Of a DNA stretch of 54,877 nt, positions 11,016-21,636 are shown one piece after another (within the stretch, counting starts at the first letter, position 1; the number at the start of each line of letters is the position of its first letter). The translations under genes were made by a program, and so were the position numbers. Source of the DNA: Perkinsus olseni (taxonomy: Eukaryota; Perkinsozoa; Perkinsida); NCBI GenBank assembly GCA_013115125.1, contig JABANN010000192.1:1-54877 (forward strand), given 5' to 3'. The notes beneath the pieces were generated by a model. That model worked only from the letters and a program-made list of their open reading frames with translations, was not told the DNA's origin and did not search any database.

Positions 11016-14000
11016 TCATAGTTCAACCTCGTCGTCGTCATCATCGTCGATGTCGGTCTCATCGAGGGTTGGCGGTCCGAACTGATCGTCATCATCCCAG
11101 TCGGGCGACAGGGGAGTTTTCTTGGAGTACCTCCCCGATGTGACCATGACCGACAACCGAGCTGATGCGTCGTCTCACCTCTCCGCTATCCTCTCCTCGA
11201 GGATCTTTAAGTTTGACTCGACATTAGGCGGAACTTGTGAAGGGTCCGATGCTTCCTCACGGTACTTATTCAGGAGTTTTAGTAACTTCTTGTCGTGGTA
11301 AAGGTCGTCGATGTACCTGACGATGGTCTCTCTGTCCTTCCCGGGGAGTGCCCCCCCCCTTCACACTGTTTCGTCCGCTCGTCCCAATTCTCCCATTGCT
11401 CATTGGCCACGTAGCGCCAGTAGTCATCCGCCTCTAAGCGATCCAAGTGGGGCACCTCGGGCAGCTTGAACGGGAAGGAGGCCAATGCCTGCATCCAGTA
11501 CCTTCGAATGGCGGTCTAGAGGGAAGGGCGAAGAGCCTTCCCTCACAGTATTGACTGAACCTGCGGCTTCAGGTCGTCTGTCTCGGACGGTCGCATCGGG
11601 TACTGCTTGAACGGTGGGCTTTTATCGGCCGCGGGGAAGAAGTACAAACCAGGAGTGCTTGGAGGGAAGGCTGCTCCCAGAAGGCTGTGCTCTGAGGAGG
11701 GGCTTTGTATGCCTAACAGGAGCGGGCTTACCCATGGTGAACTTCGAAACGTCGACCTTCGAAGTATCCAGAGCCACCACTTTGAGCGTCTCTGTGAGAC
11801 CAAGCTCAACTACGCGGACCCAAGCTCGATTAACGTAGAGGGCAAACCTGAAGGAAGCATGGCCACAACACGTCAGCCTTTGCTAGTACTCCTTCTGAAG
11901 ATCAGCCTCCTTGTTGCTGTCATAAGCATAGATCAGAACGTCCGTGGATTCATCAAGTACCTGCGTTGTCTGCACGTCACGGGCTTTGCCTGTGGCCTAC
12001 GTATTCTTCAATTTGCTCTTCAGCGTGCCCTCTGCTAATATGAGGGACGTACTCGAGGCGGTCGAATGTGGACGTAGCTCGACTCACTGTAGGGACTTGT
12101 CGATACTCTCCTTCCCTTCGTTTTGGTACCTTCACTGAACTCGCCGCGTGTGCAGTGAACAACGACCGACACTCACGCTTTTGCGAGACTTAGGCGGACG
12201 GGCATCCCGAGAGTAGGTCGGCTCTTCTGTGGAGGTAGATCGATCTCTACCTAGAGCTCGTCGCACCTGCAGAGCTACTAGCTGACCTGGGCTCACAGGA
12301 GCCGGGGGCGACAAACGAGACGCCCACCAGGTCAACAACGACCGATTTTGAGAACTTCCTGCGTTCCGAATGAGTGCCGCTCCTGGGTTGCCATGTCGCT
12401 TCGAGCCCCTCAACGATGGTGTTGACTGCAAGCGCCGGTAGTCCTAAGATTTAGATCAAGTAGGGCTATCCATCGGTATTGAATACCATCGGCTGTGTGG
12501 TCTAGTGGTATGATTCTCGCTTAGGGTGCGAGAGGTCCCGAGTTCAATTCTCGGCACAGCCCTTTTCGAAAAGTCAATTGGCCCTGGCCGCGTGCCTTTC
12601 TTAGCATCCAGTCGTAACGACGCCATCTGAGTTGCATGCTGCTCGGCATCCATGAAAGTGAATATCACCGGGTCATGTCGGAACCTGGCAACCACGAGTG
12701 CGGGTATTGGGCAGGACAGCCACATTGAGGCGGGACCAACTCTCCCGGAAGAGGAAGGAGGTTTTGTAAGAAAGCAAATCCCCACAGCCTACATCTTCTC
12801 AGCCTGGGAAAAAACTGTGAGGTGAATATCTCGTCTTGCGGCATCGGACGTATTTGTGAACAAAACAATCATCGGCCACTCAGCGACCGGTAACCCGCTG
12901 TCCGTTAGAGCCTCGTAAAACTCAGAGGAAGACGAATCGAAACTGAAGAAGGACAGCGGCGCCTTTCAAGTACGGCAGCCCACAGGCGGTACCTCCCAAC
13001 ATGAGGAATCACTGAGGTCATCAACCATTGTGATAGCGAGCCGGTATCGGATGAAGAGAGCATCGTACAAGACCGTCGTAGAGGGATGAAGTCGGACACC
13101 ACAGAGTCACCCCCGTCCGAGATTCTGACATGTGGTGATGCCTTCATGTATACAACGACCTCTCGACCAGAACCAAGTCTATCGGTTTAGTAGTGGAGTC
13201 CCACCCCGGCAACGCCCGGTGATCGGTGGCTGCTATCCTCAGGCCAGTAGACGCTATCCTTCGGACGGGTACCTCTCCCAAAGAGGCTTCAGTACCATTG
13301 GCGCGGTGGCGGGCCGGCGAGAGGTACTCGCCGTGGAAGAGCGAGTATCTACGTGATGTGACTCCGGCTGCGGGAGACGTAGTGGCCCGCTACACGACAA
13401 GAGCTGGCCCGCCCTGGTCAGGAGGGCAATTGGATGCAGCCCGTATACGCTTCGAGAGCGCCGAGTTGCGCACCAGAGCAAGCTGTGACCTGAAGGCACC
13501 GTTCTCGATATTGAAGGGAAGATGTTGTACCTACGATAAAGGCTTCCGCGTTAGTCGGGAGCGGTACAAGGCCTCGCGTAGGTCCTCCACCTCATCCTCG
13601 TACTCATCAAGCTCACTTCCCGCCATTGCGAGGATGACTCGGATCCAATGAGGGTATCTGACACAGGACAAGTTGGGCCAACTCCAGAGACTGTTGCACT
13701 GTCGAACTTCTATGGTTCGGACCATGAACTTGGCGGGAGTCAGATTCGAGTGCGGTGGTGGAATACATCATGCTAGCGAATCCAGCCTACGTCGGCCACC
13801 GAAGGGAAGCACTCTCAGGAACTCTTACTCGGGGCGGAATAGGGCGACGTCAGAAAGAAAGCGTTTGAGGGCACTCCGGGTGTCTATCTCGCGGCTCAAC
13901 GGAAAACGTATCTGCAGCGACTTGCTCTCTACCGGCGGAAGACAGCTGCCGTTGACCTCACGCTGTTAACAAACTCCGTAATGACCGTTCCGTTGACGTC

Positions 14001-14605
14001 TAGAGTGTCGCTGAGCACGTGGAGGCGTGAGGAGGTCTCTTGATACGCTATGGCGGGGATGTGGGCGACCTGGCCGAAACCAAGTGGGGACCCTCTCTGC
14101 TACTGCCGTACCTTCAGGCGTTCCACCAGGGCCTTGCCCTTGGCCGTGTCAACATCAACTCGGACGAATGGTATCTGATATACACGTAAGGGGGGCCTTC
14201 ACTAGGTAGGCTAGCCACCCCCAGGCCTGTCGAGTTGAATCTGCTCAGAAGCAGCTCGACATCACAACAGTACCTGAGAGACGAGAAGTGACCACCGGAA
14301 GCTGACGACGGTGTCTACTCCGGGCTGCTGCACTTCGCGTAGGAGGAGCTACCGACGGCCAGCAGCACACCAGTGCTTCTGTGTTGCTTTCGGAAGGCGG
14401 TGTAGTTTGACTTGTCCACCCAGACCCCACCCGCAGAGAGACCGGGGACCTGCGCGGAACCGTTAGCGTCGGACGCTTCGGCCCTACTGACCTCACAATT
14501 AACTCTTATCTTTGCCCGAGTAGTGGCGTCCTTGCCGTGGAACCATGGCGCTGCACGACAGACTTGCTGGGAGAGTGCGAGAGAGATTAAACCCAACCAT
14601 ACCAT
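11016..14605 (-). CDS. PDI-like multi-domain thioredoxin-fold protein lacking CxxC motifs
   Basis: Endoplasmic-reticulum protein of the protein disulfide isomerase family, probably acting as a binding/chaperone subunit. A signal peptide (MVWLGLISLALSQQVCRA) opens the gene. The first thioredoxin domain reads NYTAFRKQHRSTGVLLAVG, SSYAKCSSPE, then PFVRVDVDTAKGKALVERLK and HIPAIAYQ; the usual WCGHC position is SYAKC. A b/b' pair follows (SVIPHVGSFDSSSSEFYEAL; WPMIVLFTNTSD; PVIFTFMDAE; LPALAVNTIVEG). The last domain has STDVLIYAYDSNKEADLQ with no Cys, then LKVVALDTSKVDVSKF and PGLYFFPAADK. The acidic tail ends DEVEL, only loosely like a retention signal. About 15 small introns are present. Exon joins between about 11900 and 12440 are ambiguous. 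The intron 12444-12595 contains a tRNA gene on the other strand. Confidence 0.75.
12444..12595 (-). other. Probable GC-AG intron of the PDI-like gene hosting the tRNA
   Basis: The 152-nt interval separates exons ending RLDAKKG and beginning LPALAV, a continuity expected in PDI b' domains. This join needs a GC donor (GCACGC at 12595) and an AG acceptor at 12444. The only nearby GT donor lies inside the tRNA acceptor stem at 12557 and leads into a poor reading frame. The tRNA fills nearly half the intron. This is a by-eye model. Confidence 0.5.
12491..12562 (+). tRNA. trnP-AGG: tRNA-Pro (anticodon AGG)
   Basis: A 72-nt cloverleaf: acceptor strand GGCTGTG pairs perfectly with CACAGCC. The D arm contains GGTCTAGTGGTATGA. 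The anticodon stem CTCGC/GCGAG holds the loop TTAGGGT with anticodon AGG. The T arm is GGTCCCGAGTTCAATTCTCGG-like with a TTC. It closely resembles eukaryotic tRNA-Pro(AGG). A TTTT run follows directly (12563-12566), as expected for RNA polymerase III termination. It lies inside an intron of the PDI-like gene, on the opposite strand. No intron is present in the tRNA. Confidence 0.95.
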
Positions 14606-14784
14606 CTGATCGCCCGTCCGCGTCCATTGACAGAAACAACAAGAAGATGGAAGATGACCGGAAGTTCATACTTCATTAAACGCGCTGAGGATGAAAAAAT
14701 CTTGCGGCTGCGCAATCTTACAGGATACTTAGAACGGCAGAATTATTAATACATCAAAAACAGCAAGCATTGAGGAGTCGACCG

Positions 14785-15318
14785 CTACAGCGTGGGAGTT
14801 CTGGCCGCGGCTGCCATGCCGTCTCGGATTCGAGCGTGGACCTGTACGACCGTTCGGAGGAGGTCGGCCAGTTCAGTCCGGGCCTGTAGAAGATCTTCTC
14901 GCTCATGCTGTGGCATGTCGCTACTGAGGAAGGCCAGACAGGCTCTCTCTAGTTGGACACCTGATCAAGCACTAGTGAACACGACGGAGGGCATCCCCAG
15001 GCGAAACTTACGGTCCCGCAGGAGCCGTTCGAGTCGTCTCTCTTGCTCTTCGAAAGCTCTACCCAACTCCTCCTGTGCATCATGGCTCGATTCGCCCATC
15101 TCCGGCTCGGTGCTGGCGTCGCTGACGAACTCCCCGACGGAAGCCACCGAGAGAGGGGACTCATCTGACCAGTACCCAGTGGAATTAGAGAACCTCCACA
15201 GCAGCGTCTCACCCCCTGCGGCATCGGCAACTTGATCCTCCAACCGGGCGCCCTCCGGAGACCTAGGAAGCTCTTCAGAAGGGGTACTGGTCCGACGAGG
15301 TGGAGTAGGTTCGCTCAT
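14785..15318 (-). CDS. Unknown 160-residue protein with helical C-terminal half
   Basis: Two exons (15318-15012, 14960-14785) with a 51-nt intron join in frame. The N-terminal half is Ser/Pro/Glu-rich and probably disordered (MSEPTPPRRTSTPSEELPRS). The second half is a charged helix likely to form a coiled coil (EEQERRLERLL, then EREDLLQARTELADLLRTVV). It lies about 180 bp upstream of the PDI-like gene and 80 bp downstream of the next gene on the same strand. No family was recognised. Confidence 0.6.
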
Positions 15319-15398
15319 TACACAGTCATTAACACCAACAGTATGCAAGCTGACAACGACACTAGCGACCGGAGCAACGCAACTCGCAATGATTCTGT

Positions 15399-15883
15399 TC
15401 ATCTCCCATCACCAGTACTAACAGCAGCAGCGCCCTCCTTGGCATCCTGCTGCTGCTGTTGCTCCTTTTTCGGCTGTGTCCGCTCTCCGCAGAAGAACGG
15501 TGAGGATTCATCTCTTATGCTGATGCCCCAGTCTCTCTCCAGGGCATACTCCAGGCTGGACAACTGACCACCAACAACACGACTAACAACGACAGGCACG
15601 GCCACGGCAGCAGCCCTACCGAAATCGCCTCCTCCTTGCGCCGCTTCGCCACCGAGGCCGCATCGGACAGGATCTTGTCCAGTATGTCGTTACCCATTCT
15701 CTTCAACAACTCAATCTGCCGATGAACTCGCTGAGGCGACGCTAAGCAGGCATGAGGGCGTACCGCCGTATCATCCATCTCGTCTCCCCCCGGCACCAAG
15801 GCCTTCAGCTGCTCCGTGGTGAGGACGTCCGGCAGGGGTGTGGCCTGCGAGACCCCTCCGAGGGTCGGGTTGGTAGCGGACAT
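15399..15883 (-). CDS. Unknown small protein of about 131 residues
   Basis: Exons 15883-15764, 15730-15620 and 15563-15399 join in phase 0. The segment 15731-15763 is only 33 nt, stop-free and a multiple of three, so it may be retained coding sequence instead (142 residues). The central part is helical (HRQIELLKRMGNDILDKIL), followed by LEYALERDWGISIRDESSPF and a Gln-rich C-terminus. It starts 76 bp after the SF-assemblin stop. No known family was identified. Confidence 0.55.
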
Positions 15884-15959
15884 CCCTCAAACCCTGAGAG
15901 CCTCCCTAGCCACTCTGCTGATGAACCCAACAGACATCGGTAGGTCGACACCATGGGCA

Positions 15960-17307
15960 TCATAAATTGGCACACCGGAGACCTCGCTGAAGGGAGTCAG
16001 CCGACTGATTAACACCGGCGATGATATCATCGTCAGCTTCGGTCCTCGCCCTCGTCTCCAACTGAAGGCCTGCCACAGAGGCCTGCTCAGTCCAGTACGG
16101 TGGACTACTACTACCGTTCTTGATAGCGGCCAGCTCCTCTAGCAGGAAGCCTCGGAACTGCTCCTCTTCCGTCACACGACAGTCGGGGCCACCTGTGGAC
16201 AGAGTCCACCCAGCAGTCCTCCGAAGGGCAGCGAACCATTACCAGCTGGACTACTAATTTCCCGTCCACCACGCTACGCACTAAAACCACTAAACCTCAC
16301 GCCAGTACCAGGATTGCCAGCCTTTTTCAGCGCTTCCACTTCCCTGTCCAGACCCGCCGTCTGTTGGTCGAATGCCGTGCACTCGTTAGCGACCCTGCGC
16401 TCCAGACCAGTGCCAATCTCCTCTAGTCTCTCCAATAACTACCACTACCATCATCATCCACGCCACGACGTCGCAGCTCACCCTCCGGTCCCTCTCCGCC
16501 CACAGCTGTCGTTCACTGCTCATCCTCTCTCCGAGCTCTCTGATCTCCTTCTGAAGGGCCGATGCATCCACCAGCAGCTTCGATGGAAGCTCTCCTCGGA
16601 ACTGCAGCATGCCCCTCTCAAGCGTGGTCGTGCCTAACCCACCCGTGCCTCACAGGCCCCCAGCGAGGGTCTCACGGAGGGCCAGATTCTCGACTAACTT
16701 GGTGACCTGCTCCAGCTTCCCTATGACGCTGTTCTGTAGTTTCTCAAGCATATCATTGGCCATCTGCTCCGTCACACGTGTGAGGGTATTGGTAGATTCT
16801 GTACGCCTCCGCACCTGTACAACGCCAACCACCGGCCGCTCCCTCCCCCCTGCCGACCTCGTCAGACAACGCCTTGTCCAACCGCGAAACAGTCTCTGCA
16901 AGATCGGTTATTCGGTGCTCCTCCGAGGTCCTGACAGAATGACCATAAACCAGCGCCCATCGAGAACTCAGAAGATTCAGTAGGAGTACCTCCGCCTGGC
17001 GGCCTCCTCCCCAATGACCTTATCAAATCCAATAAATCTCTCCCCCACCGACAGCAGCTGACTCCGCAGCCTCTCAGACGTCGCCTCGGCGCTCCTCGGA
17101 GGCGTGGAGGGGTTGCTGGTCTTCAAGCCGAGACCTCTGCCCAATCCCAACACCCTCAGACTCACCAGTGGCCGCAGTGGTGAGCTACTAGATGAATCGT
17201 CACCGACACTTGGAGCGCCTACGGACACCAGGCGTGCGTTCGAAAGCAGCTCCGCTCAGGACTGCGGTCGTACCGCTGTTCTCTCGCGAAGATATCGTGC
17301 CTGTCAT
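15960..17307 (-). CDS. SF-assemblin / beta-giardin family coiled-coil protein
   Basis: Forms striated fibres attached to basal bodies and, in alveolates, fibres linked to cell division. Exons give the near-continuous charged heptads of the family: ERLRSQLLSVGERFIGFDKV, then EEAARRRTSEEHRITDLAET, ANDMLEKLQNSVIGKLEQVT, KEIRELGERMSSERQLWAER, FRGFLLEELAAIKNG and ETRARTEADDDIIAGVNQ. The 'GF(D/E)..V..E..RR' opening and 'E..AR.EADD.I' ending are typical. The N-terminal 40 residues are Ser/Pro-rich head. The start at 17307 is preferred; an in-frame ATG at 17382 would leave almost no spacer after the upstream stop at 17386. Internal exon ends are approximate. Confidence 0.75.
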
Positions 17308-17385
17308 CTTGCCGACAATCACCCTGCCCACTACAAGACTCCTCACTAACTCAACAACCCCTTCAATAGAAACTGAGAACACTTC

Positions 17386-19743
17386 TTAACGTTTTTCAGC
17401 AGAGCTCTTCCCCGCTGCCCCTCGGGCTTCCCGCAGCAGCAGTTTAGTCGGCCCCGGGGTAAGCCTGTCCTCTGCCTTCAAAGACCTCATCAGGTTCCCG
17501 GTAACCTCTCTATCAACAGCCTTGTCGTCCGTAACGTCAACATGGCTGCCCTCTGGTCCCATGCTCATCCGCAGCTCTTCGTCCAACTCCCGCATATACC
17601 TATTACGACGAATAAGGAAATCCTCTAGTGACCCGGGAAGCTTCTTCATCATGAACGCGGATCGACCAAAGATACCAGTATGACCTCTTCATCTCCTCAT
17701 CAGAGAGCTGCTCATCATCCTCAGCATCCGAGTCCGGCAGATCATCGATGTCCTCATCATCAGCATCCGAGTCTCCACCTCCAGTCCCGGGATCTGACCC
17801 CATGCCGCTCCCGCTTCCCTTCCCCAGGGCATCCTACTTTCTATTCCCAGTATTCCCGAGGCCTTGCCCATGAGATCGTTAAGCCTTGTGGAGACGTCCT
17901 GCAGCTCTCGTTGCTCCTCCTCAGTCAGCCCATCTGTGATGAAGAGCTCCCCTCACCCACTGGGCCGATGGCCCTCACCTTCACCCTTGGCCGCCTCCTC
18001 AATGGCTTCCGTCAGCCAGGCATCACTGTCGCTCGGACCATCGTACTTAGCAAACCTCTCCAGAGGGACATCCTGGGCTCAGCGATACTCTTTCCCCTGA
18101 CAACCACTCATCACTACCTCGCCAGCACACTCCTTGATTCGATCCAGGAGACCCTTGCCCTGTTCGAAGTGCGTAGTATCTCTATTATTCGCCTTCACCG
18201 CACAGTGGGCGGCCAAGGACACCAGCCGGCCCAGCATCACTGATGAACCATCCACATCCGTGCAACAGATTTTATGATACCAACCCACCGGTATTCTCCT
18301 CTCCACGGCTCCGCATCTGGTGTCCTCCATAGGCCAGTCTGCTGGGCATCCTCAAACGACCCTTGATACCCATCAGCGACGCGTAATGGAGCTTCGTCAT
18401 CGACACTTGGATGGTCACCAAGTCACCTAGGCTTTGAATGGAATCCTCAAAGATGAAGGCGTTGATCACCCTTAGATACACTTTCCGTGACGACGCTGCT
18501 TCCTCGCTCAGCCAAACGATCAGGCGGCAGATAACTGACAGAAGCACCCCATGTCGCGCGCCACGAAATTCGGCAACCTACTCGAGTAGAAGGGATATGA
18601 TTTGAGGTTGTCGTATAAGTTGCTCAGCCAGTACTGCCGGTAACTAGCAGGCGACAGGCCTCCACGACCGGCTCAGCCACCCCCTTGATGACTCACCAGC
18701 AGCCTAACATGCATGATGTCGATGTTCCACGGCGCCGACTTGACCTTGTTAATAATGCACCGCTGCACACTCGGTGCGGCGATGGATTCACAGTCTTCGT
18801 CGAAGACCTACCATAAAGTCAGCAAACTCAGGGAAGGTACGACACTGCAGAGCAAAGAATCTGACCCATAGGTAGGATAAATCCTGACAATATTACCACT
18901 TTGCCGACGAAGGCTTATCAATACCTTCATCTACTGATACCGTAAACAACAAGTTATCGGGCAATAGTGAACACCGTACTAAAATATAAAGAAAACCCAT
19001 TTCACGAACAATGTACTACTCAGATGTCTTCTTAATAGCTCGGTGAACCCACCCGCGGACTTCGAAGCGCGAGAGGGAGACCCCGTAGTACCATGCCAAG
19101 AGCATTATCCATTCCAAGCGGTTTGATATCAGGCGGGTGCTCCGAGGGCTTCTTTGGGCAAATGTGCAGCATCCCTTCGTGTATCTAAAGGCGTATCTTT
19201 GCCGGGGGTCGACCTTCTCGCCCAAGATTCCACCCTACCCAAACCCTATTCCCTGCGTTCTCCGGACTGAGCCACTTAGGCAAGGCAGCCGCCGCCTCGA
19301 TCAGCAGCGGGTCACCATCGACATCGCTCACTTGGCACGCTACTTCAGAGTACTTCCTGGTCAGTGAAATCTAACAGGAAGCCGTCTGCCACGACACGCG
19401 AGGGCCTTTAGTATCACCAGCAGGCTCAACAGCAGCCACTCGTCATGCAAAGCGTCACCGTAGCGGAGGTGGATGCCGTAGGTCAAGTAAGGGGATCCCT
19501 GCATCCACGCTGACGGAGCCGCTGGCGATGGCGAGGCCTCACCTCGAAGGAATCCACTTCTACTCGCGGAGGGTCCCTTTGCCAAATGTAGCCTCTCGGG
19601 GTGTGCTCTTGGAGGTGCTCTTCCAATAACCGATACCATCTCTCGGAGTCTTCTGCAGACTTCACATAAAGCCTGAATACAGCAAGGAAAGGGCTGGGAG
19701 TAAATCGAACCAACGACCTTTGGATGGCTATGCATGGATCCAT
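17386..19743 (-). CDS. ECD: Ecdysoneless/SGT1 (ECD) family protein
   Basis: ECD/hSGT1 proteins bind the splicing and R2TP/PRP8 machinery and affect cell-cycle progression. Landmarks in order: YIWQRDPPRVEV near the N-terminus; SPYLTYGIHLRYGDALHDEW; LLIEAAAALPKWLSPENAGN; IHEGMLHICPKK; YRQYWLSNLYDNLKSYPFYS; DGPSDSDAWLTEAIEEA; an acidic DADDEDIDDLPDSD stretch; and a C-terminal block with MRELDEELRM, HVDV, VTGNLMRSL and GPTKLLL, as in other ECD proteins. The start ATG at 19743 precedes the reading MDPCIAIQRS. Introns are about 40-55 nt. Exons between about 18550 and 19030 are the least certain. Confidence 0.8.
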
Positions 19744-19774
19744 CCTGCTGACTCATACGAGTGACGCAACCCTA

Positions 19775-20107
19775 TTACTTTACATCGACGTAGTCATCCA
19801 GATTGTTCCCGCCTCCACTCCTCAAAGCCTCCTGCAGCAAGTCGCTAGGCTGAGAGTCCGGCGTGAAGGCTGACGTGGGGATTGACGGGGAGTGATGCTC
19901 CGCGGTCCTCGCCATTGCACGACCGAAACGAAGATCGCCTGCGGTCCACGAGCACACCCTCACCCAGGACACTGAAGACTAAACCAACGCAAGACGAGGC
20001 CTCAGTCGAGAGGATACTTAACCAGTAGTAATACGGATAGTCAGTGACCGAATCGGCAGCAGCAGCAGCAGTAGAGTCCAACGACCGTCAATAGGATACT
20101 CAACCAT
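19775..20107 (-). CDS. Possible short gene between ALY and ECD
   Basis: The space between the ALY stop (20108-20110) and the ECD start (19743) contains an open segment ending DDYVDVK and stop at 19775, preceded by DLRFGRAMARTAEHH and an Ala-rich stretch. The first ATG downstream of ALY (20107) follows that stop immediately, but an exon join, perhaps using a 25-nt intron, is needed to reach the final frame. The product is unknown. It could be a real small protein or merely an extended 5' leader. Confidence 0.3.
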
Positions 20108-20740
20108 TCATACGAAAAATGCTCTTATTTTACGCCCGTTCATCTCGCCACCGTCGTAATTATCAATGGCTGTTTGGGCATCCCGGGAATCTGAGCGAAA
20201 GCATACACTTCCACGACCACAGCCGAAGTCCTCATCTACCCTTGAATGTGATGATGGCCTGGTTGCCGCCCCTCCTGCTCTCTTCTACGTTACAGAACTC
20301 CACCGGCCCAACAGTACCGAATGACTGCTTGATGTCTCTCCAGGTGAGATCGTCCGGTATGTTGGTAATTTTAATGGTGCAACTGCCTGAGCTCTCCCTG
20401 GAGTAACCCTTCCCGCTACCCTTGCCACTGTAGGTCCTTCTCGTGTTGAAGGCCGCACCCTTGCCCGGTCGAACTCCCATAGCGCGGGCGAATCTCTCAG
20501 CAGACTCAGCGCTCTCCGGAGGAGGCTTGGCCACTTCATAAGGCTGTGACCTGTAGTTGCCTCCACGACCACTGCCCTTTCCCTTACCGCCACTACGTCG
20601 CTGACGACCACCAGTGGAAGGTGTACGTGGGTGACTCGTCGACCTGAGAACTTCCAGGTAGACCTCGAGTAGGGTAGCTGCTGCTGGTATTACTTGACGA
20701 TGTCATCGAGCGACATTGATAGCTTGTCAACCGTGGACAT
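20108..20740 (-). CDS. ALYREF: ALY/REF-type mRNA export adaptor (RRM protein)
   Basis: Nuclear adaptor that links mRNA to the TREX complex and the helicase UAP56/Sub2. Three exons (20740-20694, 20643-20240, 20190-20108) give 177 residues. It opens with MSTVDKLSMSLDDIVK, matching the conserved N-terminal UAP56-binding motif of ALY/Yra1. A Gly/Arg/Ser/Lys-rich linker follows. The RRM starts at CTIKITNIPDDLTWRDIKQ (RNP2-like KITNIP), continues to GGNQAIITF (RNP1-like) and ends AIDNYDGGEMNGRKI. The usual C-terminal UAP56-binding repeat is absent. Its likely partner helicase is at 51662-53492. It is the first gene of an eight-gene minus-strand run. Confidence 0.85.
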
Positions 20741-21636
20741 TGTGAGAAAGAAGGATTCCTCCAGGCGATAACCAACTGATCAGTCCCGATTGTACTCAGC
20801 CAACCAACTAGAAACACTCCGGGTTTCAATAGATCTCTACTGGGTTTTTTAAAGGCCTCCACGGATCGTTTCTCACAGGGTCAATTCAGTCCTGGGAGCC
20901 TTCCTGAATTTCAAGGGAGCCGGTCTATTCAACGCCCTCAAGTCGATAGAGTCTTTGCCATCGCGAGCATAACCTCAGTGGCAGGACAAGAATGCTCCAC
21001 ACGACACAAGAATTCACGGAGGCTTCGTCAATAGTTGCCTTCGACCTACTATGCTTCGCAGCGTCGCTACAAGTTTCAACGTAAAGGTTGGCAGTATTCA
21101 CTCGTAGCGGCCGTGCGAGCGAAATTAGTTGGGCGGTAGTTGCTTTTTTCCGCGCGGTGTGGTATAGCTCAGCACGCATGCGCACGGGCTGGCGGGAGGT
21201 TTTTCGAAACTCACGGGGGCACCTTTCCTATCAATCGTGCGTTACCGTCTCTTGAAGGTCTCGGACGATCGTCTGATGGGTTCACTCGCGTAGACTCACC
21301 AGAGATTGATTACTGGTGGCCCGTGCCGGCGCTGATTTCACGAACAGTCGATGAATCCAAAATTTTCTGCACGAGTGTTGCGACGACCAATGACAACACA
21401 GCTCGTCGTGCAGCGGAAGTATATTCGCGAGAGAGTATCTTAGCTCCACGCACGCTAATGATTTTGTCACAACATGCTTGTGCTAGGCTGCGGAGATACC
21501 CTATCGCGAGTTTGGGGGGCTACCAGGTTGTTATCAGTCTATGGTGGCAGCGGCGAGATCATTCCATAGGAAGTTGCAATGGTCGCTCACCGTTCGTGTG
21601 TAGTTTTTCTCGTGTTTTATTGTTAAAAGAACAAGT
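20741..21636. promoter_or_regulatory. Divergent spacer between ALY and SerC-1
   Basis: Nearly 900 bp between start codons of divergently transcribed genes. A reading frame runs into SerC-1 from about 21140, but it shows no protein motif and the SerC family start is at 21637. It presumably contains both promoters; no specific element was identified. Confidence 0.4.

Noticed and set aside
11930-12430. A separate gene in an alternative minus-strand frame (Ser/Pro/Arg-rich reading)
   Set aside because: The frame is open through two introns but has the composition of a wrong frame, whereas another frame continues the PDI domain (LPALAVNTIVEG). It reflects local ambiguity, not a second gene.
19685-19760. 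A tRNA-like segment on the minus strand (GGTCGTTGGTTCGATTTAC)
   Set aside because: The T-arm-like string has no matching acceptor or D arm and is coding sequence for the ECD N-terminus.
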